Shown: in pieces, positions 1 through 10,603 of the stretch
How positions within the stretch are numbered: position 1 is the stretch's first letter
How the letters are laid out: every line of letters starts with the position of its first letter
DNA from: Lysobacter_I brunescens
Lineage (GTDB): Bacteria; Pseudomonadota; Gammaproteobacteria; Xanthomonadales; Xanthomonadaceae
Length of the DNA: 64,000 bases
Assembly (NCBI RefSeq): GCF_042677005.1
Contig: NZ_JBHTIF010000002.1
Location: forward strand, 124,001 to 188,000
Direction of reading: 5' to 3'
Made by a program: the position numbers and the translations under genes
Notes under the pieces: model-generated
What the model was told of the DNA's origin: nothing
The model's input: only the letters and a program-made list of their open reading frames with translations
The model's database searches: none

Positions 1-1865
1 CGCCGCTGTCGGCGTGGGCGCTCGGCCTGGGCCAGATCCAGGTCATCTCGCAGCGCGACCAGCCCCTGCTCGCCGAGATCCCGATCATTTCCAGCGATCC
101 GACGGAGCTGGAGACGCTGCAGGCCCGGCTGGCCTCGCCGGAAACCTTCGCCCGCATCGGCCTAGCGCCGCCGCAGGGCATCGTGTCCGACCTGCAGTTC
201 GCCGTGGCCCTCAGCGCGGACGGACGCCCGGTCATCCGCGTCACCAGCGCCGCGCCGGTGCAGCAGTCGCTGCTGACCTTCCTTCTGGAAGTGAACTGGG
301 GGCAGGGGCGCCTCGTCCGCGAATACTCCGCGCTGGTCGACACCCCGCAGACCGCCGCCGCGCCGGTGCAGCCGCCGATCGAGGAGGCGGTCGCCGAGAT
401 CGGCACCGTCGAGACCCCGACCAGCGGCACCATCGTCCGCGCGCCCGAACCGTTGCCGCCGGAGCCGCTGCCCGCGCAGCCGCCTGCGCCGCAGCCGACC
501 CGTCCCGGTTTTGCCGAGACGCCCACCGCCATCCCGCTCGATCCGCAGCCTGCGGCCACCGCGTCGTCCTCGGTCGCCCCGGCGGTGCCGCTGCCCCTGC
601 CGTCGGCCAGTGGCCAGACCCACACCGTGCGTCCGGGCGAGACCCTGGCCGGCATCGCCGGCGGCCTGCGACGCAGCTACGGGCTCGATCAGACCATCGT
701 CGCGCTGCTGCGCGCCAATCCCGACGCCTTCATCGGCGGCAACGCCAACCGCCTCAAGGCTGGCGCGGTGCTGCGCATCCCCGACGATGCCGGCATCGCG
801 CGCTACACGCCGGAAGAAGCGGCGCTCGTCGTCCGCGAGCAGTCCGCGCAATGGCGCGGTGCGGGGCGTGCGCTGCCGCAGCCGCCGGCCGTGGCCGGTG
901 CGCCCGCCGGCGATGCCTCGGCGGCGCCAGCGGCATCGGGCATACGCAGCGCCCGTGCTTCGGCCGGTGCGCGACTGGAAATCACGCCGCCTTCCGCGAA
1001 CGACGCGAGGAAGGCGGGATCGCGATCCGGCGTAAGCGCCGGTGGTGAGGGCGACATGTTGCGACAGCAGGAACTTCAGCAGACCCGGGAAACCCTGGCC
1101 GCGCGCGATGCCGAGGTCCAGGAGCTCAAGACCCGGGTTTCGGAACTCGAACAGCTGCAGAAGAAACAGAACGAACTCATCGCGATGAAGGACAGCGAGC
1201 TGGCCGCCGCGCAGCAGCGCATGGCCGCCGCGCAGGGCGATGCGTCCACGGGCGGTATCGGCCTGTGGGCCGGGGTCGGCGGCGGACTGGTGCTGATCGC
1301 CCTCGGTGCCTGGTGGTTCCTGCGTCGTCGCGTGCCGGTCGTCGCACCGGCGCCTGCGCCGCCCGCGCGTCGTCGCGACACCGAGCGTCTGGCCGCAGCG
1401 ATCCCGAAGGCCGCCAGTCCGGCGCCGTCGGCGGTCTCCGATCCCGCCGCCGCGACCGAATCGGCTGCCGACCCCGCTGCGCCGCTGCCAGCCGAACCGG
1501 CCTGGAGCCGCATGGCCAAGCCGGCTGAGCCCGAAGCGCCCAAGCCCAAGCCTGCGGCGCTGGGCAAGCCGACCTGGCATGCCGGTGCGGTCGATGTCGC
1601 CCCACTCACCGCTGCCGCGCGCACGCCGCCCACGCCTGCCGCTGCGCAGCCGCCGGCCCAGACCGAATTGCCGGTCGGCCATGATCCCTCCGGTTTCTCG
1701 CCGGCGACGCCGGCACCGGGCCAGGGGCGCCTCGACCTCGCGCTCGCCTACATCGACATGGGCGACCGCGACGCCGCGCGCGAACTGCTCCAGGAAGTCG
1801 CCACCCGGGGTGCCACGGTCGAACTGCGCCGCGAGGCCGAGCGCCTGCTGCAGGAACTGGGCTGA
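1..1865 (+). CDS. fimV: FimV-family polar hub protein, 5'-truncated by window edge
   Basis: The open frame begins before the window (frame from base 3, about 620 residues visible). FimV proteins are inner-membrane, peptidoglycan-binding polar scaffolds needed for type IV pilus function and twitching. Visible parts in order: the N-terminal FimV domain (LGLGQIQVISQRDQPLLAEI near the start), a Pro/Ala-rich linker, a LysM-like peptidoglycan domain (about 621-786, HTVRPGETLAGIA), a coiled coil (about 1057-1230), one membrane segment (about 1257-1320, followed by RRR), a long Pro/Ala-rich cytoplasmic linker and the C-terminal FimV motif (LDLALAYIDMGDRDAARELL, about 1729-1790). The signal peptide lies outside the window. 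truA follows closely, as is common in gammaproteobacteria. Confidence 0.93.
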   Translation, partial: PLSAWALGLGQIQVISQRDQPLLAEIPIISSDPTELETLQARLASPETFARIGLAPPQGIVSDLQFAVALSADGRPVIRVTSAAPVQQSLLTFLLEVNWGQGRLVREYSALVDTPQTAAAPVQPPIEEAVAEIGTVETPTSGTIVRAPEPLPPEPLPAQPPAPQPTRPGFAETPTAIPLDPQPAATASSSVAPAVPLPLPSASGQTHTVRPGETLAGIAGGLRRSYGLDQTIVALLRANPDAFIGGNANRLKAGAVLRIPDDAGIARYTPEEAALVVREQSAQWRGAGRALPQPPAVAGAPAGDASAAPAASGIRSARASAGARLEITPPSANDARKAGSRSGVSAGGEGDMLRQQELQQTRETLAARDAEVQELKTRVSELEQLQKKQNELIAMKDSELAAAQQRMAAAQGDASTGGIGLWAGVGGGLVLIALGAWWFLRRRVPVVAPAPAPPARRRDTERLAAAIPKAASPAPSAVSDPAAATESAADPAAPLPAEPAWSRMAKPAEPEAPKPKPAALGKPTWHAGAVDVAPLTAAARTPPTPAAAQPPAQTELPVGHDPSGFSPATPAPGQGRLDLALAYIDMGDRDAARELLQEVATRGATVELRREAERLLQELG

Positions 1866-1904
1866 CGGCCCGGCCGCAGCGATGCCGTGATGGGTGATGC
1901 CCGG

Positions 1905-2711
1905 ATGCGTTATGCCCTCGGCGTCGAATACGACGGCAGCGAGTTCCACGGCTGGCAGCGCCTGACCGCGCACGGCGAGACGCCGCCGCCCGGTCGCGAG
2001 CCGCCGCCGACCCTGCAGGCCACCCTCGAAGCCGCGCTGTCGAGCGTCGCCGCATCGCCGATCGAAACCATCTGCGCCGGCCGTACCGATGCGGGCGTGC
2101 ATGCCGAATGCCAGGTCGTGCATTTCGACACCGACGTGCAGCGCGACCCGCGTGGCTGGGTACTCGGCACGACTTCACGCCTGCCGCCGTCGATGCGCAT
2201 CCGCTGGTGCGTCCCGGTGCCCGGCGATTTCAGCGCCCGGTTCTCGGCGCGCGCCCGCCGCTACCGCTACCGCCTGCTCAACCACCAGGTGCGGCCGGCG
2301 CTGGGCCGGCAACTGCTGGCCTGGGAGCGCCGCCCGCTGGATGTCGACGCGATGCATCGCGCCGCGCAGCAACTGCTCGGCGAGCGCGATTTCGAAGCCT
2401 TCCGCACCGTGCACTGCCAGGCCGCGCACGCGCGCCGCGAGCTGCAGCGGCTGGATGTTTCGCGCGATGGCGACATCGTGACCTTCACCGTGCAGGCCAA
2501 CGCCTTCCTCCACCACCAGGTGCGCAACATGGTGGGTTCGCTGCTCGAAGTCGGTGCGGGACTGCGCCCGGAAACCTGGATCGCCGACGTGCTCGAAAGC
2601 CGCGACCGCACCCAGGCCGGGCCGACCGCGCCGGCGCAGGGCCTCGTGTTCGTCGGCCCGCGCTATCCGCGCGAATGGCCCTTGCCCGAGGAGGTGCTGT
2701 TCGATGCCTGA
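1905..2711 (+). CDS. truA: tRNA pseudouridine(38-40) synthase TruA
   Basis: TruA isomerises uridines 38-40 in the tRNA anticodon arm. The protein (268 residues) shows the family start RYALGVEYDGSEFHGWQ, the catalytic motif GRTDAGVHA (Asp62) and the C-terminal NAFLHHQVRNMVGS motif. I chose ATG 1905 because the conserved sequence begins immediately after it; in-frame GTG 1887 and ATG 1890 would add six or five residues. A Pro-rich insertion of about 15 residues follows GWQ, which is where this family often varies. The 3' end overlaps trpF by 8 bases, so the two are probably translationally coupled. Confidence 0.95.
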   Translation: MRYALGVEYDGSEFHGWQRLTAHGETPPPGREPPPTLQATLEAALSSVAASPIETICAGRTDAGVHAECQVVHFDTDVQRDPRGWVLGTTSRLPPSMRIRWCVPVPGDFSARFSARARRYRYRLLNHQVRPALGRQLLAWERRPLDVDAMHRAAQQLLGERDFEAFRTVHCQAAHARRELQRLDVSRDGDIVTFTVQANAFLHHQVRNMVGSLLEVGAGLRPETWIADVLESRDRTQAGPTAPAQGLVFVGPRYPREWPLPEEVLFDA

Positions 2712-3369
2712 CGTCATGCCATTGCCGCGCCGCACGCGCATCAAGTTCTGCGGCCTGACCCGCCTCGAAGACGTGGCCGTCGCCTGCGCGCTCGGTGTCG
2801 ACGCCGTCGGTTTCGTGTTCGCCGAACGCAGCAAGCGCCGCGTCTCGCCGGCCCAGGCCGCGCTGCTGCGCGAGGCACTCGATCCCTTCGTCGCCAGCGT
2901 CGCGCTGTTCATGGACAACGATGCTGCAACGGTGCGCGACGTGATCGACACCGTGCGTCCGACGCTCCTGCAGTTCCACGGCGACGAGGACGACGCCTTC
3001 TGCGCCGCGTTCGGCCTGCCGTATCTCAAGGCCGTGGCGATGGGCGGCGAGGGCGCCCGTGCCGACGATCTCGGCGAGCGCTACCCGCACGCGACCGGCT
3101 TCCTGTTCGACAGCCACGCCGCCGGTCAGGCCGGCGGCAGCGGCCACGCCTTCGACTGGTCGCGTATCCCCTGCGACTGCCCGCGTCCCTGGCTGCTCGC
3201 CGGCGGCCTGCATCCGGGCAACGTCTTCGACGCGATCCGCGCCACGCAGTGCTGGGGCGTGGACGTCTCCAGCGGCATCGAATCCGTGCCGGGAGAGAAG
3301 GACGCGATGAAGATGCGGCGGTTTGTCGAAGACGTGCGACGCGCCGACGCGATCGCGAATCCCGCGTGA
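2704..3369 (+). CDS. trpF: Phosphoribosylanthranilate isomerase
   Basis: TrpF catalyses the Amadori rearrangement of N-(5-phosphoribosyl)anthranilate to CdRP, the third step of tryptophan synthesis from chorismate. The 221-residue single TIM barrel has the catalytic Cys16 (KFCGLT), the strand motif QFHGDED, the general-acid Asp136 (GFLFDS) and a C-terminal phosphate-binding GVDVSSGIE. It is a stand-alone TrpF, not fused to TrpC. ATG 2704 lies inside the end of truA (8-base overlap). In pseudomonads and xanthomonads trpF is likewise separated from trpGDC and sits near trpI/trpBA. Confidence 0.95.
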   Translation: MPDVMPLPRRTRIKFCGLTRLEDVAVACALGVDAVGFVFAERSKRRVSPAQAALLREALDPFVASVALFMDNDAATVRDVIDTVRPTLLQFHGDEDDAFCAAFGLPYLKAVAMGGEGARADDLGERYPHATGFLFDSHAAGQAGGSGHAFDWSRIPCDCPRPWLLAGGLHPGNVFDAIRATQCWGVDVSSGIESVPGEKDAMKMRRFVEDVRRADAIANPA

Positions 3370-3374
3370 TTTTT

Positions 3375-3461
3375 TTGCCACGGATCTACGCGGAATGCGC
3401 GGATTGAAAAGCGATCGATGTCATTGCTCGATCCGCGTTCGTCCGCGCCAATCCGTGGCAA
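3375..3461. repeat. Long imperfect palindrome between convergent trpF and trpI
   Basis: The arms TTGCCACGGAT (3375-3385) and ATCCGTGGCAA (3451-3461) pair perfectly over 11 bp. The inner parts pair imperfectly through repeated GCGGA/TCCGC blocks, giving a stem-loop of about 87 bases. A T6 run just precedes the left arm. It sits between two convergent genes, so it may act as a bidirectional terminator, but the repeated GCGGAT words also look like a dispersed repeat. Confidence 0.6.
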
Positions 3462-3470
3462 GAACGTTTT

Positions 3471-4355
3471 CTACACAAGCGCCTGCCGCAACCACTCCGC
3501 CAGTTGCCCGATCCTCGGGTTCGCACTGCGCTTCGAGGCGCAGAGCACCCACTGCGCGTCGGTGTCGACGAAACCCCAGGGCGCGATGAGGCGGCCGCTG
3601 GCGATGTCCTCGGCGACCAAGGGTTCCGGAGCGATCGCGATGCCGAGGCCGGCGGCGGCGGCTTCCAGCAGGTAATACAGGCGATCGAAGCGCGTGCCCA
3701 TGCGCAGCGTGTCCGGGTCGAGGTCGATGCGCGTCGCCCATTCGCGCCAGGCCTGCGGGCGCGACGCGGTCTGCAGCAGCGCGTGGTCGGCGAGCGCGCG
3801 GGGTCGGGCGCCGACGAGAGTCTCGGCGCCCGGCCAGCGCGGACTGAGGACCGGGCCGATCCGTTCCGTCGCCAGCGCATGCACCTGCCAGTCCATGGGA
3901 AAGGGCGGGGTGGCGATCATCAGCGCCGCGTCCAGCCCGGCGAGCTGCGCGTCCGGCCGGGTCTCGTTCGCGGATAGGTGGAGCTGCAGGTCGGGGCGCT
4001 CGCGCGCGAGGCGGTCGAGGCGGGGGATCATCCAGCGCGCGAGGATGCTGCCCGGGCAGCCGAGCACCAGCGGCGCCTGCTGTGGCCCGCGCCGCAGTTC
4101 CGCCCAGGTCGCGCGCAGCGGGTCGAAGGCGTCGCTGGCGGCGGCATGCAGCCGGCGGCCGAGCGGGGTCAGCGCCAGTCCGCGTCCTTCGCGGACGAAC
4201 AGCGCCGCGCCCAGGGCCTCCTCCAGTTGCCGCAGCTGCCGGCTGACCGCGCCATGGGTGACGTGCAGCTCCTCGGCAGCCCGGCTCACGCCGTCGAGCC
4301 GGGCCACGGCCTCGAAGGCGCGCAGGGCATTCAGTGGCGGCAGGTCGTGACGCAT
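3471..4355 (-). CDS. trpI: LysR-type activator of trpBA (TrpI-like)
   Basis: This is a 294-residue LysR regulator with an N-terminal winged helix-turn-helix (residues 1-60, AAEELHVTHGAVSRQLRQLE) and an effector domain (about 90-290). The start RHDLPPLNALRAFEAVARL and the later blocks HTASRPQAW-like and YYLLEAAAAGLGIAIAPEPL closely match what I remember of Pseudomonas TrpI, which activates trpBA in response to indoleglycerol phosphate. The gene is transcribed divergently from trpB across a 106-base gap, the classical trpI-trpBA arrangement. I infer the same role; a GcvA-like regulator of another target is the alternative. Confidence 0.85.
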   Translation of the reverse strand: MRHDLPPLNALRAFEAVARLDGVSRAAEELHVTHGAVSRQLRQLEEALGAALFVREGRGLALTPLGRRLHAAASDAFDPLRATWAELRRGPQQAPLVLGCPGSILARWMIPRLDRLARERPDLQLHLSANETRPDAQLAGLDAALMIATPPFPMDWQVHALATERIGPVLSPRWPGAETLVGARPRALADHALLQTASRPQAWREWATRIDLDPDTLRMGTRFDRLYYLLEAAAAGLGIAIAPEPLVAEDIASGRLIAPWGFVDTDAQWVLCASKRSANPRIGQLAEWLRQALV

Positions 4356-4461
4356 GCGTGAGATTTCCTGACAGGTGGCGCTGATTTTATAGCTTATACG
4401 CTTTTAATTCGTGCGCTAAAGTAAGGAATCAGCCAGATCCTCTGCGCACGGCGGACACCCC
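4356..4461. promoter_or_regulatory. Divergent trpI-trpB control region
   Basis: The gap has an unusually AT-rich core (about 4384-4424) in otherwise GC-rich DNA. For trpB a candidate promoter is TTATAC (4394-4399), 17 bases, TAAAGT (4417-4422); the poor -35 is what an activator-dependent promoter would show. The shared region is expected to hold the TrpI operator. I could not define the operator palindrome with confidence. Confidence 0.5.
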
Positions 4462-5688
<1,227 letters not shown>

Positions 5689-5700
5689 TCCACCGCCAGA

Positions 5701-5780
5701 TGTGGGAGCGACGCAAGTCGCGACTGCATGCCGCCGTCACGGCCTTTCTTCATCTTGTCGCGGCTTGCGCCGCTCCCACA
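5701..5780. repeat. REP-like palindrome between trpB and trpA
   Basis: The left arm is 5701-5724 (TGTGGGAGCGACGCAAGTCG...) and the right arm 5757-5780. The arms are 24 bases with two differences, both of which still allow G:U pairing in RNA. The same core (GTGGGAGCGACGCAAGTCGCGA) recurs at 40979-41005, so this is a dispersed element and not a gene-specific attenuator. Confidence 0.85.
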
Positions 5781-5800
5781 GAAGCACACCGCTGCCTTCC

Positions 5801-6604
5801 ATGAACCGAATCGACCGCAAGTTCGCCCACCTCAAGTCCGCCGGCCGCAAGGCGCTGGTGCCCTTCATCACCGCCGGCGATCCGTCGAAGGAAGCCACCG
5901 TGCCGGTGATGCATGCGCTGGTCGCGGCGGGCGCCGACGTGATCGAGCTCGGCGTGCCGTTCTCCGATCCGATGGCCGACGGTCCGACGATCCAGCGCAG
6001 CTCCGAGCGTGCGCTGGCGCGCGGCGCGGGCCTGTCCTTCGTGCTCGACGCGGTGCGCGAATTCCGCGGTACCGACGCCGACACCCCGGTCGTGCTGATG
6101 GGCTACCTCAACCCGGTCGAGATCCGCGGCTATGCGCGCTTCGCCGCCGATGCCGCCGCAGCGGGCGTGGACGGCCTGCTGGTGGTCGACCTGCCGCCGG
6201 AAGAAGCCGGCGACCTGCGCGACGCGCTCGGCCAGCATGGCCTGGCGCTGATCCTGCTGGCCTCGCCGACCACCCCGGACGCGCGCATCGATCTGCTCTG
6301 CCGCGACGCGCAGGGCTACCTCTATTACGTCAGCTACGCCGGGGTGACCGGCGCCGACCGCCTGGACACCGGCGAGGCCGGCGACCGACTGGACCTGATC
6401 CGCGCTCGCGCCGGTGCGCCGGTGGTCGCCGGTTTCGGCATCAAGGACGCCGCCAGCGCCGCCGCGATGGCCCGGTCCGCCGAGGGCGTGGTGGTCGGCA
6501 GCGCACTGGTCTCGGCCCTGGCCGAGTCGACCGGCACCGATGACGCCGTGGCCCGTGCCACGGCCTTCCTGGCGCCGCTGCGCGCCGCGCTGGACGCCGG
6601 CTGA
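5801..6604 (+). CDS. trpA: Tryptophan synthase alpha subunit
   Basis: TrpA cleaves indole-3-glycerol phosphate to indole and glyceraldehyde-3-phosphate and channels indole to TrpB. The 267-residue TIM barrel has both catalytic residues in the expected place: Glu49 (ADVIELGVPF) and Asp60 (SDPMADGPT). The signature YYVSYAGVTG and the phosphate-binding GFGIK block are present. I chose ATG 5801 because the reading frame upstream runs through the REP palindrome and only from 5801 does it match the family start. Confidence 0.96.
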   Translation: MNRIDRKFAHLKSAGRKALVPFITAGDPSKEATVPVMHALVAAGADVIELGVPFSDPMADGPTIQRSSERALARGAGLSFVLDAVREFRGTDADTPVVLMGYLNPVEIRGYARFAADAAAAGVDGLLVVDLPPEEAGDLRDALGQHGLALILLASPTTPDARIDLLCRDAQGYLYYVSYAGVTGADRLDTGEAGDRLDLIRARAGAPVVAGFGIKDAASAAAMARSAEGVVVGSALVSALAESTGTDDAVARATAFLAPLRAALDAG

Positions 6605-6714
6605 GGGCGGAGCCACCGGCCCTCGACCATGCGGGGGCGAACGGATGCGGCAACACAGTCTTGGTAGACTGCAAGGCTCGACCGATCCGGTCGTCTACGA
6701 GACACACGAGACGC

Positions 6715-7605
<891 letters not shown>

Positions 7606-7681
7606 GCTTTCCGCGTGGCCGGATGATGCGTTCCCTCGACGTATCATCCGTATCGTCGCAGCACCTCCCGGACGCAACGGC

Positions 7682-7993
7682 ATGAAACGCAGGCGCACCC
7701 CGCAGGAAAAGAAGGCACTGAGCCTTCAGCTCGACCGCCGCAACGTGGTCGCAGAGAGCCAGTGGGGCGCACGCATGGCGATCGCCAAACGCAAGCAATG
7801 GGTCAATCAGTCCCATCGGAAGGCGGTCAACCAGCGTTTGGCCGGCCTTTCGGGCATGCAGCCTGCCGATCCCGAAGCGGTCGAAAGCGCCGTCGCTGCT
7901 GCTCCACGCCACAACTGGCGCAAACACCCTGACGTGAGTCTGGCGACGGCCCTCCGGCTGCGCCGCTCGCGTCGCACTCCACTCGAAGAGTAA
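7682..7993 (+). CDS. Small basic protein of unknown function
   Basis: The 103-residue product is rich in Arg and Lys, especially at both ends (KRRRTPQEKKALSLQLDRR; RLRRSRRTPLEE), with no signal peptide, membrane segment or recognised domain. It is predicted soluble and could bind nucleic acid, but that is only inferred from charge. It sits in the same orientation between accD and glmM, 11 bases before glmM, which together with the clean open frame suggests a real, cotranscribed gene. I do not recognise the family. Confidence 0.6.
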   Translation: MKRRRTPQEKKALSLQLDRRNVVAESQWGARMAIAKRKQWVNQSHRKAVNQRLAGLSGMQPADPEAVESAVAAAPRHNWRKHPDVSLATALRLRRSRRTPLEE

Positions 7994-8004
7994 AGACTGA
8001 TCCG

Positions 8005-9375
8005 ATGGCAAGAAAATACTTCGGCACCGACGGCATCCGCGGGCGCGTGGGCGAGGGCCCGATCTCGGCGGACTTCGTCCTGCGCCTGGGCAATGCCTAC
8101 GGCCACGCGCTGCGCGAGGCGGGCGTGCATCCGGACGCGCGGGCGGGCGGGCAATGGCGCAAGCCGCTGGTCCTGATCGGCAAGGACACGCGCATCTCGA
8201 ACTACATGTTCGAGGCCGCACTGGAGGCCGGTCTGGTCGCCGCGGGCGTGGACGTGCAGCTGATGGGGCCGATGCCGACCCCGGCGGTCTCGCACCTCAC
8301 GCGTTCGCTCGGCGCCGACGGCGGCATCGTCATCAGCTCCTCGCACAACCCGCACTACGACAACGGCATCAAGTTCTTCTCGGCCGAAGGCGAGAAGCTC
8401 GACGACGCCACCGAGCTGGCGATCGAAGCCGCGCTCGACAAGCCGTTCACTACCGTGCCGTCCGACCAGCTCGGCAAGGCGGTGCGCACCCGCGACGCCA
8501 TCGGCCGCTACGTCGAAGCCTGCAAGGGCTCGGTGCCGCGCCGCTTCGACCTCGGCGGCATGCGCATCGTCGTCGACTGCGCGCATGGTGCGACCTACCA
8601 GGTGGGCCCGCTGGTGCTGCGTGAACTCGGCGCGCGCGTCGACGCGATCGGCATCGAGCCCAACGGCGTGAACATCAACGACGGCGTGGGTTCGACCCAT
8701 CCCGAAGCGTTGGTCGCCCGTGTCCGCGAGACCGGCGCCGATCTCGGCATCGCCTTCGACGGCGATGGCGACCGCGTGATGTTCGTCGACAGCGACGGCA
8801 CGGTCCGCGACGGCGACGACCTGCTCTACGTGCTCGCCGCGGACTGGCAGGCCAATGGCCGTCTGCGCGGCCCGGTGGTCGGCACGCTGATGACCAACTT
8901 CGGTCTGGAGAAGGCCCTCGACGAGCGCGGCATCCGCTTTCTGCGTACCAAGGTCGGCGACCGCTACGTCCACCAGGGCCTGCTGGAGCACGACGGCATC
9001 CTCGGCGGCGAGACCTCCGGCCACCTGCTGTGCCTGGACCGGGTCAGCTCCGGAGACGGCATCATCAGTGCGCTGCAGGTGCTCGAAGTGCTGCGCCGTC
9101 GCGGCGTGAGCCTGCAGCACGCCCTGGTCGGCTTCAGAAAGGTCCCGCAGAAGACCGTGAACGTGAAGGTCGCCGCCGGCAGCCGTCCGGCCGAGGCCGA
9201 GAGCGTCAAGGCCGCGCTGGCCGAGGCGCAGGCGGCGGTGCAGGGCAGGGGACGCGCCTTCCTCCGCCCGTCCGGTACCGAGCCGGTGGTCCGGGTCACG
9301 GTCGAGGCCGACGAGGCCACCCTGATGCAGACGACCCTGGATCGCCTCGCCGAGGCCGTCCGCGCCGCCGTTTGA
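8005..9375 (+). CDS. glmM: Phosphoglucosamine mutase
   Basis: GlmM converts glucosamine-6-phosphate to glucosamine-1-phosphate, feeding UDP-GlcNAc for peptidoglycan and LPS. The 456-residue protein shows the start KYFGTDGIRG, the phosphoserine loop SSSHNPHYDNG with catalytic Ser113, the Mg-binding FDGDGDRV motif, the sugar-binding GGETSGH loop and the C-terminal RPSGTEPVVRV phosphate-binding motif. The length is normal for the family (about 445-460). The ATG at 8005 follows a short gap after the basic-protein gene. Confidence 0.97.
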   Translation: MARKYFGTDGIRGRVGEGPISADFVLRLGNAYGHALREAGVHPDARAGGQWRKPLVLIGKDTRISNYMFEAALEAGLVAAGVDVQLMGPMPTPAVSHLTRSLGADGGIVISSSHNPHYDNGIKFFSAEGEKLDDATELAIEAALDKPFTTVPSDQLGKAVRTRDAIGRYVEACKGSVPRRFDLGGMRIVVDCAHGATYQVGPLVLRELGARVDAIGIEPNGVNINDGVGSTHPEALVARVRETGADLGIAFDGDGDRVMFVDSDGTVRDGDDLLYVLAADWQANGRLRGPVVGTLMTNFGLEKALDERGIRFLRTKVGDRYVHQGLLEHDGILGGETSGHLLCLDRVSSGDGIISALQVLEVLRRRGVSLQHALVGFRKVPQKTVNVKVAAGSRPAEAESVKAALAEAQAAVQGRGRAFLRPSGTEPVVRVTVEADEATLMQTTLDRLAEAVRAAV

Positions 9376-9384
9376 CCGACCCCG

Positions 9385-9456
9385 GATTTTGATCGGGCCC
9401 GGTTTGATCAAGCTGGTTTGATGAAGCCGATTTGATGAAGCCGGTTTGATCGGGCG
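9385..9456. repeat. 14-bp tandem repeat downstream of glmM
   Basis: Four in-register copies of a 14-base unit are visible: 9401-9414, 9415-9428, 9429-9442 and 9443-9456 (consensus GGTTTGATGAAGCC). A longer, degenerate fifth copy lies at about 9385-9400. The unit is not a multiple of three and the stretch is intergenic. No purpose is evident. Confidence 0.85.
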
Positions 9457-9566
9457 CAAGCCGCGCCATCCGTCGTCCCGGCGACAATGCCGGGCGACGC
9501 CATACCGCGCCGGATGTACTCTTCCCGCCGCAGACCGAACACGACACAGCCCAAGACCAGGACGAC

Positions 9567-10508
9567 ATGAGCGACCAGCCTTACATTCCGACCCTCGACA
9601 TCCGCCGATTCGATACAGATCGCGACGCCTTCGTCGCCGAACTCGGCGCCGCCTACCGCGAATGGGGCTTCGCCGGCATTCGCAACCACGGAATCCCGCA
9701 GGCCCTGATCGACGGCGCCTACGACGCCTTCGTCGCCTTCTTTGCCCTGCCCGAAGACGTGAAGAAGCGCTACCACGTCCCCGGCGGTGGCGGCGCGCGC
9801 GGCTACACGCCGTTCGGCGTCGAGACCGCCAAGGACTCCAAGCATTTCGATCTCAAGGAGTTCTGGCATGTCGGCCGCGAGGTGCGCGACGAGAAGTACG
9901 CCGACGTGATGCCCGCGAACGTATGGCCGGCCGAAGTCGCCGATTTCCGCGAAAAGGCGCTCGCGCTCTACAACGCGCTGGACGACCTGGGCTCGCGCGT
10001 GCTGTCCGCGCTGGCGCTGCACATCGATCTGCCGGAGCACTATTTCGCCGACAAGACCGACAACGGCAATTCGATCCTGCGACCGATCCACTATCCGCCG
10101 ATCACCGCCGACGACATCCCGAACGTCCGCGCCGGCGCGCACGAGGACATCAACCTCATCACTCTGCTGGTCGGCGCCAGCGCCGCCGGCCTGGAAGTGA
10201 AGTCGAAGAAGGGCGAGTGGGTGCCGTTCACCTCGGACGCCGACACCATCGTCGTCAACATCGGCGACATGCTGCAGCGCCTGACCAACCACGTGTATCC
10301 CTCGACCACGCATCGCGTGGTGAATCCGCCGGGCGAACAGGCGCGCAAGCCGCGCTATTCGACGCCGTTCTTCCTGCATCCGAACCCGGACTTCGTGATC
10401 GACGTGCTGCCGAACTGCGTCAGCGCCGACAACCCGAGCCGCTATCCCGAATCGATCACCGCGCAGGGCTATCTCGAAGAGCGGCTCCGCGAGATCAAGC
10501 TGAAGTGA
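9567..10508 (+). CDS. 2-oxoglutarate/Fe(II)-dependent oxygenase, isopenicillin-N-synthase-like
   Basis: The 313-residue protein has the IPNS-like layout: an N-terminal DIOX_N region (residues 7-120, GFAGIRNHGIP) and a C-terminal double-stranded beta-helix. The iron ligands are His192 and Asp194 (AHEDINLITLL) and His249 (STTHRVV). The co-substrate-binding Arg263-x-Ser265 (KPRYSTPFF) is present, so 2-oxoglutarate use is plausible. No signal peptide. The substrate cannot be read from the sequence; plant- and bacterial-type members hydroxylate or desaturate small molecules. The gene appears monocistronic, flanked by a tandem repeat upstream and a perfect hairpin downstream. Confidence 0.88.
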   Translation: MSDQPYIPTLDIRRFDTDRDAFVAELGAAYREWGFAGIRNHGIPQALIDGAYDAFVAFFALPEDVKKRYHVPGGGGARGYTPFGVETAKDSKHFDLKEFWHVGREVRDEKYADVMPANVWPAEVADFREKALALYNALDDLGSRVLSALALHIDLPEHYFADKTDNGNSILRPIHYPPITADDIPNVRAGAHEDINLITLLVGASAAGLEVKSKKGEWVPFTSDADTIVVNIGDMLQRLTNHVYPSTTHRVVNPPGEQARKPRYSTPFFLHPNPDFVIDVLPNCVSADNPSRYPESITAQGYLEERLREIKLK

Positions 10509-10603
10509 GTCGGGGAAGGCCGGCGTCCGCACGCCCTGCGGTTCGTCGGACCGTCCGTCGGGCCGACAGCGGTCCGGTCGCCCGGACACGCGATGCATGA
10601 CAC

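Noticed and set aside
1887..1905. Earlier truA starts at 1887 or 1890
   Set aside because: The family N-terminus begins at the codon after ATG 1905 and the extra residues show no similarity to the family.
5702..5800. Longer trpA start inside the REP element
   Set aside because: The extension would be encoded by the palindrome and has no counterpart in TrpA proteins.
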